Notes: generated from the sequence alone by a model not told the origin. Counted from the stretch's first letter, positions 32,013 through 44,781 are shown. The stretch: 64,000 nucleotides of DNA from Brachypodium distachyon (GCF_000005505.3 NC_016133.3:25915008-25979007); one strand, 5' to 3'. Translations and numbers: made by a program.

Positions 32013-34462
32013 TGTAAGACCCCGGGACCGGAATTATACAATTTAGCCCCAAATTAACCTTTGCATAATTCAAGCCTCAGATTCTTAACCTACGATAAAC
32101 ACCTCAATACATACACGCATTAATGTGGTCATCGCAGGATTTTGCAACATGAATATCATTACCAAAACTTTACGGAAGAGAGTAATTACAAAGCTCATAC
32201 AAGGAGCAGAATAACAATTATTACAAAGAGAGGATACATGTCCCAACATTACATCATTACATCAGCGGAAGTTGAATTATGCCCGGGTACGGACAAGAAT
32301 ACAGCATGGCCTGAAGAGGCTGGAAGCTGGAAGGAAACCCGCGACGAGTCTCGGAACCCTGATCTAGATCCCCTGGCTAAACATCGAATCCAACGTCGTG
32401 CTTCACAAAGCTAACAGCTCACCTGTTCTGCTGAAACCTCTGAAGAAAACAACGTTGCAAAGCAATTGAGTACAAAGTACTCGCAAGACTTACGGGGAGA
32501 ACTAAACTAAATATGCAACCAGTCCCAAAGGAGGGATATGGTGGGGTTATGCAGCAGCAACAATATCTGAAGAGACACTAATAACAACGTCTAAGTACAG
32601 GATGAGAAGCATCTACTAAGTGAGGTGATTAACCTTTTTACTAAACACCAAAACAACACAATCCTCATATCACCCCCTCAACACCCTGTAAGGAAGCAAT
32701 CCAAAGGAAACTCACACTTCAGCAGTTTTAAGCATATCCATTATTAAAGGCTAATTACTACTCAAGTTTAAGAGATTGAGTTTTCTATGATCAAGTAATG
32801 ACCAACCAAGTCGTCCATAACCGCAGACACGGCTTTTCGAAAGATTTATCCCTGTAAGGTGTGCCAATTTACCCGTACACGTTCGTCCAACCCTTAATGC
32901 CACTCGAGTAGGAACACACAAAGGCGTGTGTCGGCAGGATTGGGCGACACGACGTTTCCAAGCCTCACAACTAATACAGAGGAAGATCGGTGGCCTCAAG
33001 GGACGATCGTACGTTATACCTTGGACACGTGCGGCGTCGCGATATAGAGGAAGTAGTCGACGTAGTCGAGGTAGTCGTACACGATGTAGCCGTCATAGGC
33101 GAAGTAGTCGTTCAATCGTCACAGTCGTAGTCGTTCATGGCTCCGGCTCCAGGGTTCGAGGCGATGTTCGTCTCCACGGTGCCGACGATGTGTGGCAGCA
33201 ACATGTGCAGCAGCGAGGTGTCTCGACGCGGAGCAGTGGCAACACAGCAGCGGCAACAGCAAGCGGCTGGCAGGCAGGGCCCACACCTAAGGGGCACAAT
33301 TCCAGAAAAATAGAAAAGAAAGAAGGCCACGGGCTTGGCTTGGACCGGGCTTGGAGATGGGCCAAGGACGAGGAGCTGGGCCTGCGGGCTTGGGCGACGG
33401 CAACAGAGGAGGCCGGAGGAGATGGGCGCTGGCAGCAGAGGAGGCCAGGGACAGAGCGGCACTAGGCGACGTGGAAGGGGAGGCGCGGTGGAGGCGAGCG
33501 ACGGGGAGGCGGAGCGGTTGCAGGCGGCGCGGCCAGGAGCAAGGGGAGGTGGAGCGGGGGAGCAAGGTAGGCGCGCGGGCGGCCAGGCGATGGGGAAAGG
33601 CGGCGCAGGGGCGAGGGCGACGTGTGCGGTGGCATCGGGCGGCACGGGGAAGGGGAGGCGCGGCCGGGCGGCGCTCGGGAAAGCAGAGGGCGGAGCAGGG
33701 AGAGAGGGCATGCGCGGGGGAGACGAGGAGGCGCGGGCGACGGCGTGGAGCGAGGGGAAGCACGCGGCGACAGGAAGAGGCGGCGCTGGCCAGGGGCAGC
33801 AGGCGGCGGCGAGGCGAACGCGGGCGACGCGCGCGTCGGGCGCGGTGGAGGGCGAAGCAGGGGAGGCGGCGCGCGAGGCCAGGGAAGAGGGAGCCCGCGG
33901 GGAGAGGGAGGTAGGGGAGCCGGCCATGGGGGAAGCATGCGCGACACAGAGGCAGGGAAGTGCCTGGGTGAAGGAAGAAGAAGGGGAGAAGAAGGAGGCG
34001 GCGGCAGGAGGAAGAAGTTGAGAAAGAAAAAGAAAAAGAAAAGAAAAGAGAGAGGGGATTAAATAGCTAGGGTTAGGGTTAGGGTTTGGCTTACATGTGC
34101 TGGTTTTTGGTCCCAACAAACAATTGCACCCAAATTAAATTAATTCGATATTTAATTTATTTTGGAATAAAATAGGAAGAGAGAGGGTGTAGGTTTAATT
34201 AGACCCGGAAATGATTTGTCAAACTCAAATAGGATTTGTACAAAATAATTTTAGGCTTTCGCGAACACGCGAAAAGGCAAGCACATGACAACACAAAAGA
34301 AGTGACATTTTGTGCAAGCGAATAATTATTTCATGCGACACGATGCTAATGGCATGGAAAATTAATTATGATGACATGACCATGACAGATGATGAAGATA
34401 AATAAATTACAAAACAGTCCAAAAGGGCTTAAAAGGAAAAGGGTTGGTCTCGGGCTGTTACA
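32013..34462 (-). repeat. X LTR a (3' LTR, minus strand), internally deleted
   Basis: Termini TGTAACAGCCCGAGACC (reverse strand, at 34462) and GGGTCTTACA (at 32013). Compared with the 3.8-kb copy at 38353-42172 it lacks about 1.4 kb: sequence jumps at 32980-32985 from the AACTAAT(A/C)CAG part to the GAAGATCGGTGG part. It holds a run of GTAGTCG words at 33050-33135. A GGGTTAGGGTTAGGGTTT tract lies at 34068-34086. The GC-rich frames at 33100-34060 are compositional. Confidence 0.82.
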
Positions 34463-34476
34463 ACTCTCCCCCACTC
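34463..34476 (-). other. Polypurine tract of X
   Basis: On the minus strand GAGTGGGGGAGAGT lies directly before the LTR start TGTAACAGCCC. It fits the plus-strand priming site of reverse transcription and confirms that the internal region lies to the right. Confidence 0.85.
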
Positions 34477-35209
34477 AAAGGAATTGCGTCCCGAGATTCC
34501 AAAAGAAGGGAAGGAAGGAAGTGGAATACTCGGTCCGACGATGGTCTTCGCGTTGCGACGCTTGTCCTTGAAGAGGTTGATGGTCTTGTCAAAGAGCGAC
34601 ATTCGGCTTCACGAAGGATGTGAACCAAACGCTCCGGATAGAAAGGTCAAAGACTAGATATAGAAGCGAAACAGAGCATAGGACACGTGAAAAACAACGT
34701 GCACCTTGAAGAGGTTGGAGGAAGGTTGAAGCAAACAAGGAACTTGAAAATACGAATGTATCGCGGAGCGAACTTGTCTTTGATACGAAAACGTTGTGTA
34801 CCTCGCAACGAAGTAACACGAAGAAAAGATTGACCACCAGGTGCATATACCAAGACTATAGTCTTGATCGTAGTGCAGCTGGGTGAAAAAGGAGAGGAGT
34901 GCCATGACCATCTTTGAGAAAGATATCTCTTAGACCTTGATGATTAGGAACAACAATGCATCCTTAAAGAACACAATCTCTTTGTCATCAGTCGTGAAAC
35001 TCTTGGACACGGAATTACCAGCAATAATCTCATAAATGAGCTTATGGGCAAGGAGAAACAAAAAGTGGAGCATTCCGAATTTTTTCTTCCAACATTGACA
35101 TAACACTCAGGTTGGCAAGATAACCTTGTGGAATGAGTTCAAGGTTCGGTTTCACAAGTTCCTCATAGAGAGTAGGTTGACAAACCTTAAACATGAGGTT
35201 GTTGCAAGA
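34477..35209 (-). pseudogene. X internal remnant with pre-integrase pol fragment
   Basis: Minus-strand text includes CQPTLYEELVKPNLELIPQG (about 35130-35190), resembling the region between RNase H and integrase in grass gypsy pol, then KEIVFFKDALL around 34940-34990, resembling the KGIVWFKGRLCVP start of the integrase region. Many stops and shifts. Everything else of the X internal region is missing. Confidence 0.5.
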
Positions 35210-35280
35210 TGTCGTCGCACGGGGCTCCGACACTGGGGATGCGTGGGCACCCCCTTTTAGGTTCGGATGTGGGCTACGGG
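35210..35280 (-). repeat. 71-bp W LTR end fragment
   Basis: TGTCGTCGCACGGGGCTCCGACACTGGGGA matches the end of the minus-strand W LTR at 481 with few changes. It is interrupted at 35281 by an X LTR end (TGTGAGACCCCGAG). Confidence 0.7.
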
Positions 35281-37888
35281 TGTGAGACCCCGAGACTGGA
35301 TTTATGCAATTTAGCCCCAAAATGCTAACGCGCGCATAAATCAAGTCCCAGTGCCTCCCTACGATGAACACTTCACAACATACATGCAATGTGTTCACCG
35401 CAGGTTGGAACAAAAATGATATCATTAGATCACTTCTAAGACACAAGATTAAGTCAAGCTCATACAAGGAGCGAAATAGCAAGTTATTACAACGCACGGA
35501 CACATGTCCACAATCATCATTACACCAGCGGAAGCAAATGTAGGCCCGAGTACGGACAAATTACAATATTGCCTAAGAGGCTGAAACTAAAAAGGAGAGC
35601 CCGCCACAAGTTCTCAGAACCCTGCTCTGGGATCTTCTGGCTAAACGTTGAAGCTTTCGTCGTCGAACCCCACGAAGTAACCACTCACCTGTTCCTCCGG
35701 AAACTCTAGAGAAAACAACGTTGCAGAGCAACAGAGTACAAAGTACTCGCAAGACTTACGGCAGATCTAAACTAGATATGCAACAAGTCTCAAAGGATGG
35801 CTAAAAGGTGGGTTTTGCAGCAGCGATCTACTTGGAGAGACACAGTAATGACATCGTCTAATTAGAGGATGAGAAGCGTCTACCAAGTGAAGTGATAACC
35901 TATCAACTAACACCAACCAAACACAACCTCTTATCACCCCCTCAACCCCTTATGAGGAAATGATCCAAAGGCACTCACACTTAAGCAGTTTTAAGCATAT
36001 CCATGATTAAGGCTAATTACTACTCAAGTTTAAGAGATTAAGTTATTTAAGTGGTATGAGTTCTCTATGATCAAGTAATGACCAACCAAGTCGTCCATGA
36101 CCGCGGACACGGCTTTCCGAAAGATTTATCCCTCCAGGGTGTGCCAATTTACCCGTACACATTCGTCCAACCCTTGACGCCACTAGCATGGAACACACGC
36201 AAAAGCATGTGCCCGCAGGATTGAGCGATACGACGTTTCCAAGCCCCACAACTAATCCAGGGAACCACCCAACTGAGTCTAGTCCGAAACGAGAGCCCGG
36301 CCGAAGCATTGTACGGACTCAAGAGTTGCGGGAACAGCTGATAGTGGTTCAGTGTCCACAAAATAACCACTCCAGACGTGTGCCGCAGTCCTATATGTAT
36401 GCAACGTCCAACAAGTCTCCAAACACAACACCAGTGTATATGCGATATGCCAAATGGAACGCCCGAACTATGTGGCCCCTGGAAGAGCTATGAAACGAGT
36501 ACTAAGCCGAGGGGAACCCATATATGCTCCCACGAGCGGTTAGCGCGAAGTTTCTTGGGTCGGCAAAAACAAGAACTCAGTCCTTAGGTCAGCGGCAATG
36601 GAACAAAACACCAATGCGTTAGCACGGCCTCCCATCGTTGCCTTGTGCAGTTAATAACAGGTCACAGTTTAATAATTGCAGTTAAATACAGAAAGTAGCA
36701 TCTGGATGTAGCAATTGTATAACCCCAAGTAAGGACACTAGACTAGCAATCTAAGCAAACTTCTAATGACCAGCTAGGGCAATAACAAACAGGTGACATG
36801 GTAATAGGGTAAGGAACAAGACAACAGGCATTTGAGTACAGCTGACTAAAGCTATGCAATCTTAGAGGCATCGTGACAAGAACTAAGAACGTAACTTAAT
36901 GCAAGAACGAGAGAGAGGCATTGGGTATAATCAACATGTTCAAGGAATGGCTGCTTGCCTGGATTCTCGGTCGCTGGGCACCGAGAGAGGGGATCCGAAG
37001 AAGTGTGGGAACCCGGATCGTCGACGGAGTAAGTCGGAGTCTCTATAGTAAAGATCCAAACCACACAATACGCAAATAAGTAACCACTCATAGGTGCAAT
37101 GCACAACACAACATGAGATGGCATGTGACAACATGATGCAACAATATGCAAGTGAAACGATTCCATTTAGCAACAAAGTTAGCCAGTAGGTGATTAGATC
37201 ATGGTAAACAACAGCTTTAAATTACACCAATGGCCTAACCAAGTATGCTACTGGGTTCTACAAGTTACAGTGATCAACTTTGATGTTTACATTAATCACA
37301 GAAGGGTTACCAATTTTAAATTAGAGACAAAACAATTCATACTTTTAAATTTCAAATCTGTGATAGATTTGAAATTTGAGAACTCAAAATGTAAATCTAA
37401 TTGCACAGTTAAATTCCTTGCATTTTTCTGATTCCAAAACATGTATGGTTTGCCCAAGTTGGACATAGCATGCATTTTCTAGGATTTAAACAAGATTTGA
37501 AACATTTCTGGAATTTTAGACAAAAGAAAACACACAGAGAACTAAATCTACTCGGGCGCAGCTAGCCTGTGCGGCTGACAGCGGGCCCGGACGAGCTGAC
37601 GAGGCGGGGTGCGCTGAGCTGGCTTCCACGGTCTCTGACCAACGGGTCCCACTTGTCAGAGTCGGTCAAAGAGTAAAAAGGTTGGGGTTTTTACCCTGCG
37701 CCGCGGGGATTCGAACGCGAGTCGGTCTGACCAGAGTGAACGGACGAGCAAGGTAACTAGGCGGGCTGCGATTCGGATCTTACAAGATCCAGGGCGCAAA
37801 CCCTCTTAACTCAACCCAAGCGGGCGGCTTGGGGGCACGCGCGGCGGCCACGGCGAGGCATGGACGCCGGCGACCACGGCAAGCGGCT
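35281..37888 (-). repeat. X LTR b, partial, minus strand
   Basis: Starts with the X LTR 3' terminus (TGTGAGACCCCGAGACTGG). It follows the copy at 38353-42172 in inverse order from that copy's end (42172) back to about its 39560, where W gag sequence abuts at about 37888. The 5' third of the LTR is missing. Frames in it are incidental. Confidence 0.75.
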
Positions 37889-38352
37889 GGAATAGGAGAG
37901 ACTGGAGAAGCGGTTGACGAAGCTTCGCAACGTCTCCCCCGGCTTCTGCACTACGGTGTGCAGCTCCGCCATGGTTCCCGGGCGCTTGTAGCCGCCCTGG
38001 AACGCGCTTACAAACTGCTCGCGCAGGTCCGCCCAAGTGGCGATGGACCCAGCGGGCAGGTGGAGCAGCCATGTTCTCGCTGATCCTTTCAGGACCATCG
38101 GGAACCAGGTTGCTCTGGCCTTGTCGTCGGCGCCGATGGCATGCATCCCCAACGTGTAGGTCAGGAGGAAATCCTTGGGATTCACGGTCCCATCGTACGT
38201 ACCGAGCGCGGGTGCTCGGAACTTGCGAGGCCATGTCACCCGCCGCAGCTCGCACGTGAACGCAGTGCAGCCGTCCTCGGGGCCCATAGGAGCATCTTCC
38301 TGCTCCTGCGGGCATTGGCGCTCTACCTCGCGCCGGCACCGGCGCTCCAGGC
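37888..38352 (-). pseudogene. W gag, downstream part
   Basis: The minus strand encodes the gag core: VTWPRKFRAPALGTYDGTVN, LTYTLGMHAIG, WLLHLPAGSIATWADLREQF and LHTVVQKPGETLRSFVNRFS. It is the same family as the plus-strand gag at 49.6-50.2 kb, which reads VTWPRKFRAPALGTYDGTMN. The frame is cut downstream by X LTR b at about 37888 and upstream by the solo X LTR starting at 38353; the target duplication CAGGC is 38348-38352. This gag packages the element RNA. Here it is a fragment. Confidence 0.85.
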
Positions 38353-41300
38353 TGTAACAGCCCAAGAGCAACTTTTACATTTAAGCCCCTGTGTGGAACT
38401 GGTTGTAATCTATTTTCGTTGCATAACATGTTACATTGCATCCATGCCATGCCATGTCTACTTACTTGTGTCAAATGAGTTTTAAATTGGCATCTCAAAT
38501 TGTGGTTTGAGTTCTCGTTGATTCAAATATGAATCATCCTTCTCGAAGTTTGAACTCTTTTCCCTATAATTTACAAATCACATTCAAATGGGTTTTGTTT
38601 CAAACCTTAAACTCATGTGAATATTTTACAAATACTAGTACCATATTTGTTTTCTCAGCTATTCAAAAAGGTGTTTGAAATATGAATCCAAAAACTATTT
38701 GCAAAAACAGAAAAAGAAAAGGGAAAAGAAAACCTTACCTGCTCACTTGGCCCGAGCCGGCCCAGCCGCCTCGACCCGCCTTCCTCCCGCGCGCGCGAGC
38801 AAGCCGCCCCGCAGCGCAGGCCTCGCAGCCCGCTTCTCCCGCGCAGCCCCGCACCCCAGCATCTTCCGTGTGCGCCCGCTTCCCGTCCCCCCGCAGCAAA
38901 AGCGTAAAACCCCGGAATGCGCTTCGTCTCACAGCTCTCGCTTCTACCTCTGCTTTTCTTCCTTCTAACCGGTGAGCCCCTCGGCCACGTCCTCTTCGAC
39001 AGCGACAGCCACGCCTCCGCCTCGCCTACATAAGCTGCACCGCACCTCCTCCTGCCCGCGCCGCCTCTAGGAAACCCTAGTTAGGGTTTTTTCCTTCCCC
39101 TTCTGCGCAGCGTCGTCGCCCCGCTCCTTCGGCCGTGGACGCCACCGCGTCGCGCCACCGTCTCCGGCCGAACGGCGGCAAGCCGACCGCGTCACCCAAA
39201 CCGCGTCGTCGCCTGCTTTGTCTACGTGCGAGGAATTGGACGGAGGGCATCTACATCGACGCCTAGGTCGTCTTCCCCATCTCCGGCCGCCGCCTCTTCT
39301 CCGACAAATTCGGGCGAGGTCGTCGACTCTTTCCTCGTCCGCTTCCTCCTGAAGATCCGGGGTGAGATGCTCTTCCTCCTGCCTCTTTCCCCGCCGCTTT
39401 TCATGCACCGTAGCATCGTAGCCGCGAGCGCGCGCTCCGCCGTGCGCCGGCGAGCTTCGGCTCGTCGCCGCGTCGTCGCGTCCTTGAGCATGTTGCGGTG
39501 GCCTTCACGCCACTTAAGGTAGATCCGTGCGCCGCTCTCGTTTCCGCCGCTAGTTGGTGCACCGCCGTGCCGTGTGGTCATCGCCGGCGACGCACCCCGC
39601 GGTGGCCGCCGTGCGTGGCCAGGCAGCCGTCTTAGCTTTGTTCAAAACGGCTTGCGCCCTGTACCTTGTAAGATCCGAACCGCAGCCTGCCTGGTTACCT
39701 TGCTCGTCCGTTCGCTTCACACCGACCCGACCCAAGTTCGATCCCCCGCGCCGCGCGGAATAAAACCCCCCTTTTTAGCCTCTGTCCGAGACTGATAGGT
39801 GGGCCCGGTCAGTCAGCAAACGCGGGCTCCCATCCGCGTCAGCGCCACGTCAGCTAGGTTCCGGTCCCGCTTGTCAGTGACCGTGGCTAGCTCCCCTTCG
39901 GTGTAAATTGTTTTGCCTGTTTGTTTTCTTTTATAAAATCCAAGAAAATGCTTTGATCTTGTTTTATTTGTAGAATATTCATTCTAGGTCCAAATAATAC
40001 AAAGTCTATGTTTTTTGGAATCAGAAAAATGCAAGGAATTTAACTGTGCAATTAGAATTACATTTTGAGGTTTCAAATTTCAAATCTGTCCCAGATTTGA
40101 AATTCAAACGTATGAACTTGTTTAGTCTCTAGTTTAAAATTGGTAACTCTTCTGTGGATAGTGTAAACATCAAAGTTGATCCCTGTAACTTGTAGAACAC
40201 AGTAGCATACTTGGTTAGGCCATTTGTGTATTTTAAAGCTGCTGTTTACCATGATCTAATCACCTAATGGTTAACTTTGTTGCTAAATAGAATCTTTTCA
40301 CTTGCATATGGTCGCATCATGTTGTTCCATGCTATCTCATGTTGTATTGTGCATTGCACCTATGAATCGTTACTTATTCGCGTATTGTGTGATTTGGATC
40401 TTTACGATAGCGACTCCGACTTACTCCGTCGACGATCCGGGTTCCCACACTTCTTCGAATCCCCTCTCTCGGTGCCTAGCGACCGAGAATCCAGGCAAGC
40501 AGCCATTCCTTGAACATGTTGATTATACCAATGCCTCTCTCCCATTCTTGCATTAAGTTACGTTCTCGGTTCTTGTCACGATGCCTCTAGGTCTGCATAG
40601 CTTTAGCCAGCTCTACTCAAATGCCTGTTGTCTTGTTCCTTATCCAATTACCATGTCACATGTGTGTTATCGTCCTAGTGGGTCATTAGAAGTCTGCCTA
40701 GATTGCTAGTCTAGAGTCCTTACTTGGGGTTACACAATTGCTACATCCACATGCTACTTTTCTGTAATTAATTGCAATTATTGAACTGTGACCTGTTATT
40801 ACCTGCACAAGGCAACGATGGGAGGCCGTGCAAATGCATTGGTGATTTGTTCCATTGACGCTGACCTAAGGACTGAGTTCTCGTTTTTGCCGACCCAAGA
40901 AACTTCGCGCTAACCGCTTGTGGGAGAATATATGGGTTCCCCTCGTCTTAATATTCGTTTCATAGCTCTTCTAGGGGCCACATAGTTCGGGCGTTCCATT
41001 TGGCATATCGAATATACACTGGTGTTGTGTTTGGAGTCTGGTTGATACTTTGCATACATATAGGATTGCGGCACTAGTCTGGAGTGGTCATTCTGCGGAC
41101 ACTGAACCACTACCAGTTGTCGACGCAACTCTTGAGTCCGTACGACGCTTCGGCTGGGCTCTCGTTTCGGATTAGACTCAGTTGGGTGGTCCCCTAGATT
41201 AGTTGTGGGGCTTGGAAACGTCGTGTCGCTCAATCCTGCCGGCACATGCTTTTGCGTGTGTTCCATGCTAGTGGCGTCAAGGGTTGAACGAACGTGCACG

Positions 41301-42172
41301 AGTAAATTGGCGCACCCTGCAGGGATAAATCTTTCGGAAAGCCGTGTCCGCGGTCATGGACGACTTGGTTGGTCATTACTTGATCATAGAGAACTCAATC
41401 AATTTAATTAACTCAATCTCCTAAACTTGAGTAGTAATTAGCCTTAATCATGGATAAGCTAAAACTGCTTAAGCGTGAGTGCCTTTGGATCATTTCCTCA
41501 CAAGGGGTTGAGGGGGTGATAAGAGGTTGTGTTTGTTTGGTGTTAGTTAATAGGTTATCACTTCACTTGGCAGACGCTTCTCATCCTCTTTTTAGATGAT
41601 GTCAGTAGTGTGTCTCTCCAGATATATTGCTGCTGCATAACCCACCATATTATCCATCCTTTGAGACTTGTTGCATATCTAGTTTAGATCTCCCGTAAGT
41701 CTTGCGAGTACTTTGTACTCAGTTGGTTTGCAATGTTGTTTTCTCCAGAGTTTCCGGAGGAACAGGTGAGTGGTTACTTTGTGGAGTTCGACGACTACAG
41801 CTTCGACGTTTAGCCAGAAGATGCCAGAGCAGGGTTCTGAGAACTTGTGGCGGGCTCCCCTTTTTGGTTTTAGCCTCTTAGGCAATATTGTATTTTGTCC
41901 GTACTCGGGCCTAAATTTGCTTCCGCTGGTTTAATGATGATTGTGGACATGTGTCCGTGAGTTGTAATAACTTGGTATTCTGCTCCATGTATGGGCTTGA
42001 CTTAATTCTTGAGTCTTAGAGTGATGCAATGATATCTTTGTTGTTCCAACCTGCGGTGAACACATTGTGTGTATGTTGTGAAGTGTTCATCATAGGGAGG
42101 CACTGGGGCTTGATTCATGCACGAGTTAGCATTTGGGGCTAAATTGCATAAATTCAGTTTCAGGGCTTCACA
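38353..42172 (+). mobile_element. Solo X LTR, 3820 bp, plus strand
   Basis: Termini TGTAACAGCCCAAGAGC and CAGGGCTTCACA, flanked by CAGGC on both sides (38348-38352 and 42173-42177). It splits the W gag gene and runs opposite to the surrounding X copies. No internal region is present, so it arose by LTR-LTR recombination of a full element or is a very long LTR-only remnant. The intact length shows the X LTR is about 3.8 kb. It contains TAGTTAGGGTTTT near 39079, GC-rich first-exon-like sequence at 38740-39680 and no supported gene. Confidence 0.9.
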
Positions 42173-42363
42173 CAGGCGCTGGCGCAGATCCTCCTGCTGG
42201 CGGGCATTCAAGATGCCGCGTGCGTCACCTCGCGTGACGGTGGGTGACGAGTCCGAGGACCCCTCCGGGTCCCCGCCTCCTTGGCCTCCCTGCGGGGGAG
42301 GGTTTTCACCTTGTCGCGAGGTGCGGGACGCGTCTCCGCACTCTGGGTTTTGCCCGCGGCCGG
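42173..42363 (-). pseudogene. W gag, upstream part
   Basis: On the minus strand this matches the plus-strand W copy around 49410-49520: the shared text reads SDSSPTV.QGDARG.LD.RQQEDLR with small changes. Together with 37888-38352 it forms one W gag gene interrupted by the solo X LTR. The left end of the following X LTR d is joined at 42364. Confidence 0.75.
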
Positions 42364-44781
42364 ACTATGTGGCCCCTGGAACGCCCGAACTATGTGGCCC
42401 CTGGAAGAGCTATGAAACGAGTACTAAGCCGAGGGGGAACCCATATATTCTCCCACGAGCGGTTAGCGCGAAGTTTCTTGGATCGGCGAAAACGAGAACT
42501 CAGTTCTTAGGTCGGCGCCAATGGAACAAAACACCAATGCGTTAGCACTGCCTCTCATCGTTGCCTTGTTACAATTTAATATCATATCACAGGTTTAAGA
42601 ATTGCAATTAACATAAAGTAGCATGTGGATGTAGCAATTGTGGAACCCCAGATAAAAGGACACCAGACTCGCAACTAAGCATGACATCTAATGACCAAGT
42701 GGTAGGACAACAACAAACATGTGACATGGTAATAGGACAAGTAACAAGACATGGGGCAATAAGTAGAGCTGACTAAAGCTATGCAATCCTAGAGGCACCG
42801 TGACAAGAACTGAGAACGTAACTTAATGCAAGAACGAGAGAGAGGCATTGGGTATAATCAACATGTTCAAGGAATGGCTGCTTGCCTGGAGTACTCAATT
42901 GCCCGGAATTGAGCAAGGATCTTGGAAGAAGAACACAAGTGTAGTCGTCGTCGTAGGAATCGAAGACTAGCGAGCAAGAAGCAAATACACCACATAAAAG
43001 GAAAGTATAAGCATACAAGATACACATGGTAATTAATATGCGCAATCAAAGAATGATGTGTGACATAGGCATGATGCATGTCACATTAAGGAATCCGAAA
43101 GTAAATCCGATATACGATTACCAAGTTAAATGGAGTCCGAATCATCTACACATAGCACCTATACAACTCCATATGCAGGAAATAGAGTTTAATTGATCAA
43201 TTACACACAATAATATTATAGTTGGATTAGCATGCATGACAATGACATGGATAGGTGCGATGCATGCTTTAAAACAGGAACAACAGACGAAACAAATGAG
43301 TCGAACGGGGTTGCACACGCCGGTGGCAACGACGTACCTGCAACTAACATTATCGATACTATCGGTACATACACGGCATCTCATACAACACATGCGTATC
43401 GACAATCGCAACCTACGGTTCTACGCCGAAGATCGGTGGCCTCACGGGACAATCGCACATTATACCTTGGACACGTGCGGTGTCGTGATGTAGAGGAAGT
43501 AGTCGACGTAGTCGAGGTAGTCGTACATGATGTAGCCGTTGTAGGCGAAGTAGTCATTCAATCGTCGCTGTCGTAGTCGTTCATGGCTCCGGCTCCAGGG
43601 TTCGAGGCGATGTTGGTCTCCATGGTGCCGACGATGTGTGGCAGCAACACGTGCAGCAGCGAGGCGTCTTGACGTGGAGCAGTGGCAACACAGCAGCGGC
43701 AACAGCAAGCGGCTGACAGGCAGGGCCCACACATAAGGGGAAAAATTCCAGAAAAACAGAAAAGAAAGAAGGCCACTGGCTGGCTTGGACCGGGCTTGGA
43801 GATGGGCCAAGGAGGAGGAGCTGGGCCTGTGGGCTTGGGCGACGGCAGCAGAGGAGGCCGGAGGAGATGGGCGCTGGCAGCAAAGGAGGCCAGGGACAGA
43901 GCGGCACCGGGCGAGGTGGAAGGGGAGGCGCGTTGGAGGCGAGCGACGGGGAGGCGGAGCGGTTGCGGGCGGCGCGGACAGGAGCAAGGGGAGGTGGAGC
44001 GGGGGAGCAAGGCAGGCACGCGGGCGGCCAGGCGACAAGGAGAGGCGGTGCTGGGGTGAGGGCGACGCGCGCGGCGGCTGCGGGCGGCATGGGGAAGCAG
44101 AGGGCGGAGCAGGGAGAGAGGGCGTGCGCGGGGGAGACGAGGAGGCGCGGATGACGGCGTGGAGCGAGGGGAGGCGTGCGGCGACGGGAAGAGGCGGGGC
44201 GCGAGGCCAGGGAAGAGGGAGCCCGCGGGGGGAGGGAGGTAGGGGAGCCGGCCATGGGGGAAGCACGCGCAGCGCAGAGGCAGGGAAGCACCTGGGTGAA
44301 GGAAGAAGAATGGGAGAAGAAGGAGGCGGCGGCAGGAGGAAGAAGGGGAGAAAGAAAAAGAAAAATAAAAAGAAAAGGGAGAGGGGATTAAATATCAAGG
44401 GTTAGGGTTAGGGTTTGGCTTAGATGTGCTGGTTTTGGGCCCAACAAACAATTGCACACAAATTAAATTAATTTGATATTTAATTTGATTTTGAAATAAA
44501 ATAGGAAGAGAGAGGGTGTAGGTTTAATTAGACCCGGAAATGATTTGTCAAACTCAAATAGGATTTGTACAAAATAATTTTAGGCTCGCGAAAAGGTAAG
44601 CACATGGCAACACAAAAGAAGTGACATTTCCTGCAAACGAATAATTATTTCATGCGACATGATGCTAATGGCATGAAAAATTAATTATGATGACATGAGC
44701 ATGACAGATGATGAAGATAAATAAATTACAAAACAGTCCAAAAGGGCTTAAAAGGAAAAAGGTTGGTCTCGGGCTGTTACA
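42364..44781 (-). repeat. X LTR d (5' LTR of the composite), truncated at its 3' end
   Basis: Ends in TGTAACAGCCCGAGACC (reverse strand) at 44781 next to the CCGAT duplication. 43420-44781 is very close to 32985-34462 of LTR a, and the remainder matches X LTR b. At its left edge ACTATGTGGCCCCTGGA occurs twice (42364 and 42391) before normal LTR sequence continues, a short duplication at the junction with W gag. Confidence 0.8.

Larger units (their letters stand above)
32013..44781 (-). mobile_element. Composite insertion of long-LTR family X inside gypsy O
   Basis: Both ends are LTR termini of one family: TGTAAGACCCCGGG at 32013 and GGTCTCGGGCTGTTACA ending at 44781. They are bounded by the 5-bp duplication CCGAT at 32008-32012 and 44782-44786. 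Both flanks are the same pol gene of element O, which joins in order across the insertion (HLRKDR on one side, KLMPRGDG on the other). Inside are an X LTR at each end, a short X internal remnant, and later mosaic pieces: W fragments, another X LTR part and a solo X LTR. Confidence 0.88.

Noticed and set aside
34066..34090. Interstitial telomere-like repeat GGGTTAGGGTTAGGGTTT (also at 44399-44418)
   Set aside because: Only about three units, at the same place in two LTRs of family X, so it is LTR sequence and not a telomere relic. Plant telomeres are mostly TTTAGGG.
33100..34120. Large frames (335, 228, 187 residues) at 33.1-34.1 kb and the matching set at 43.4-44.4 kb
   Set aside because: They lie in the GC-rich part of two X LTRs, exist on both strands at once and are Pro/Ala/Arg/Gly-rich. 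They are compositional shadows.
38675..39700. Pro-rich plus-strand frames inside the solo X LTR
   Set aside because: They resemble a grass first exon by composition but show no domain and lie in an LTR that recurs elsewhere in the window.
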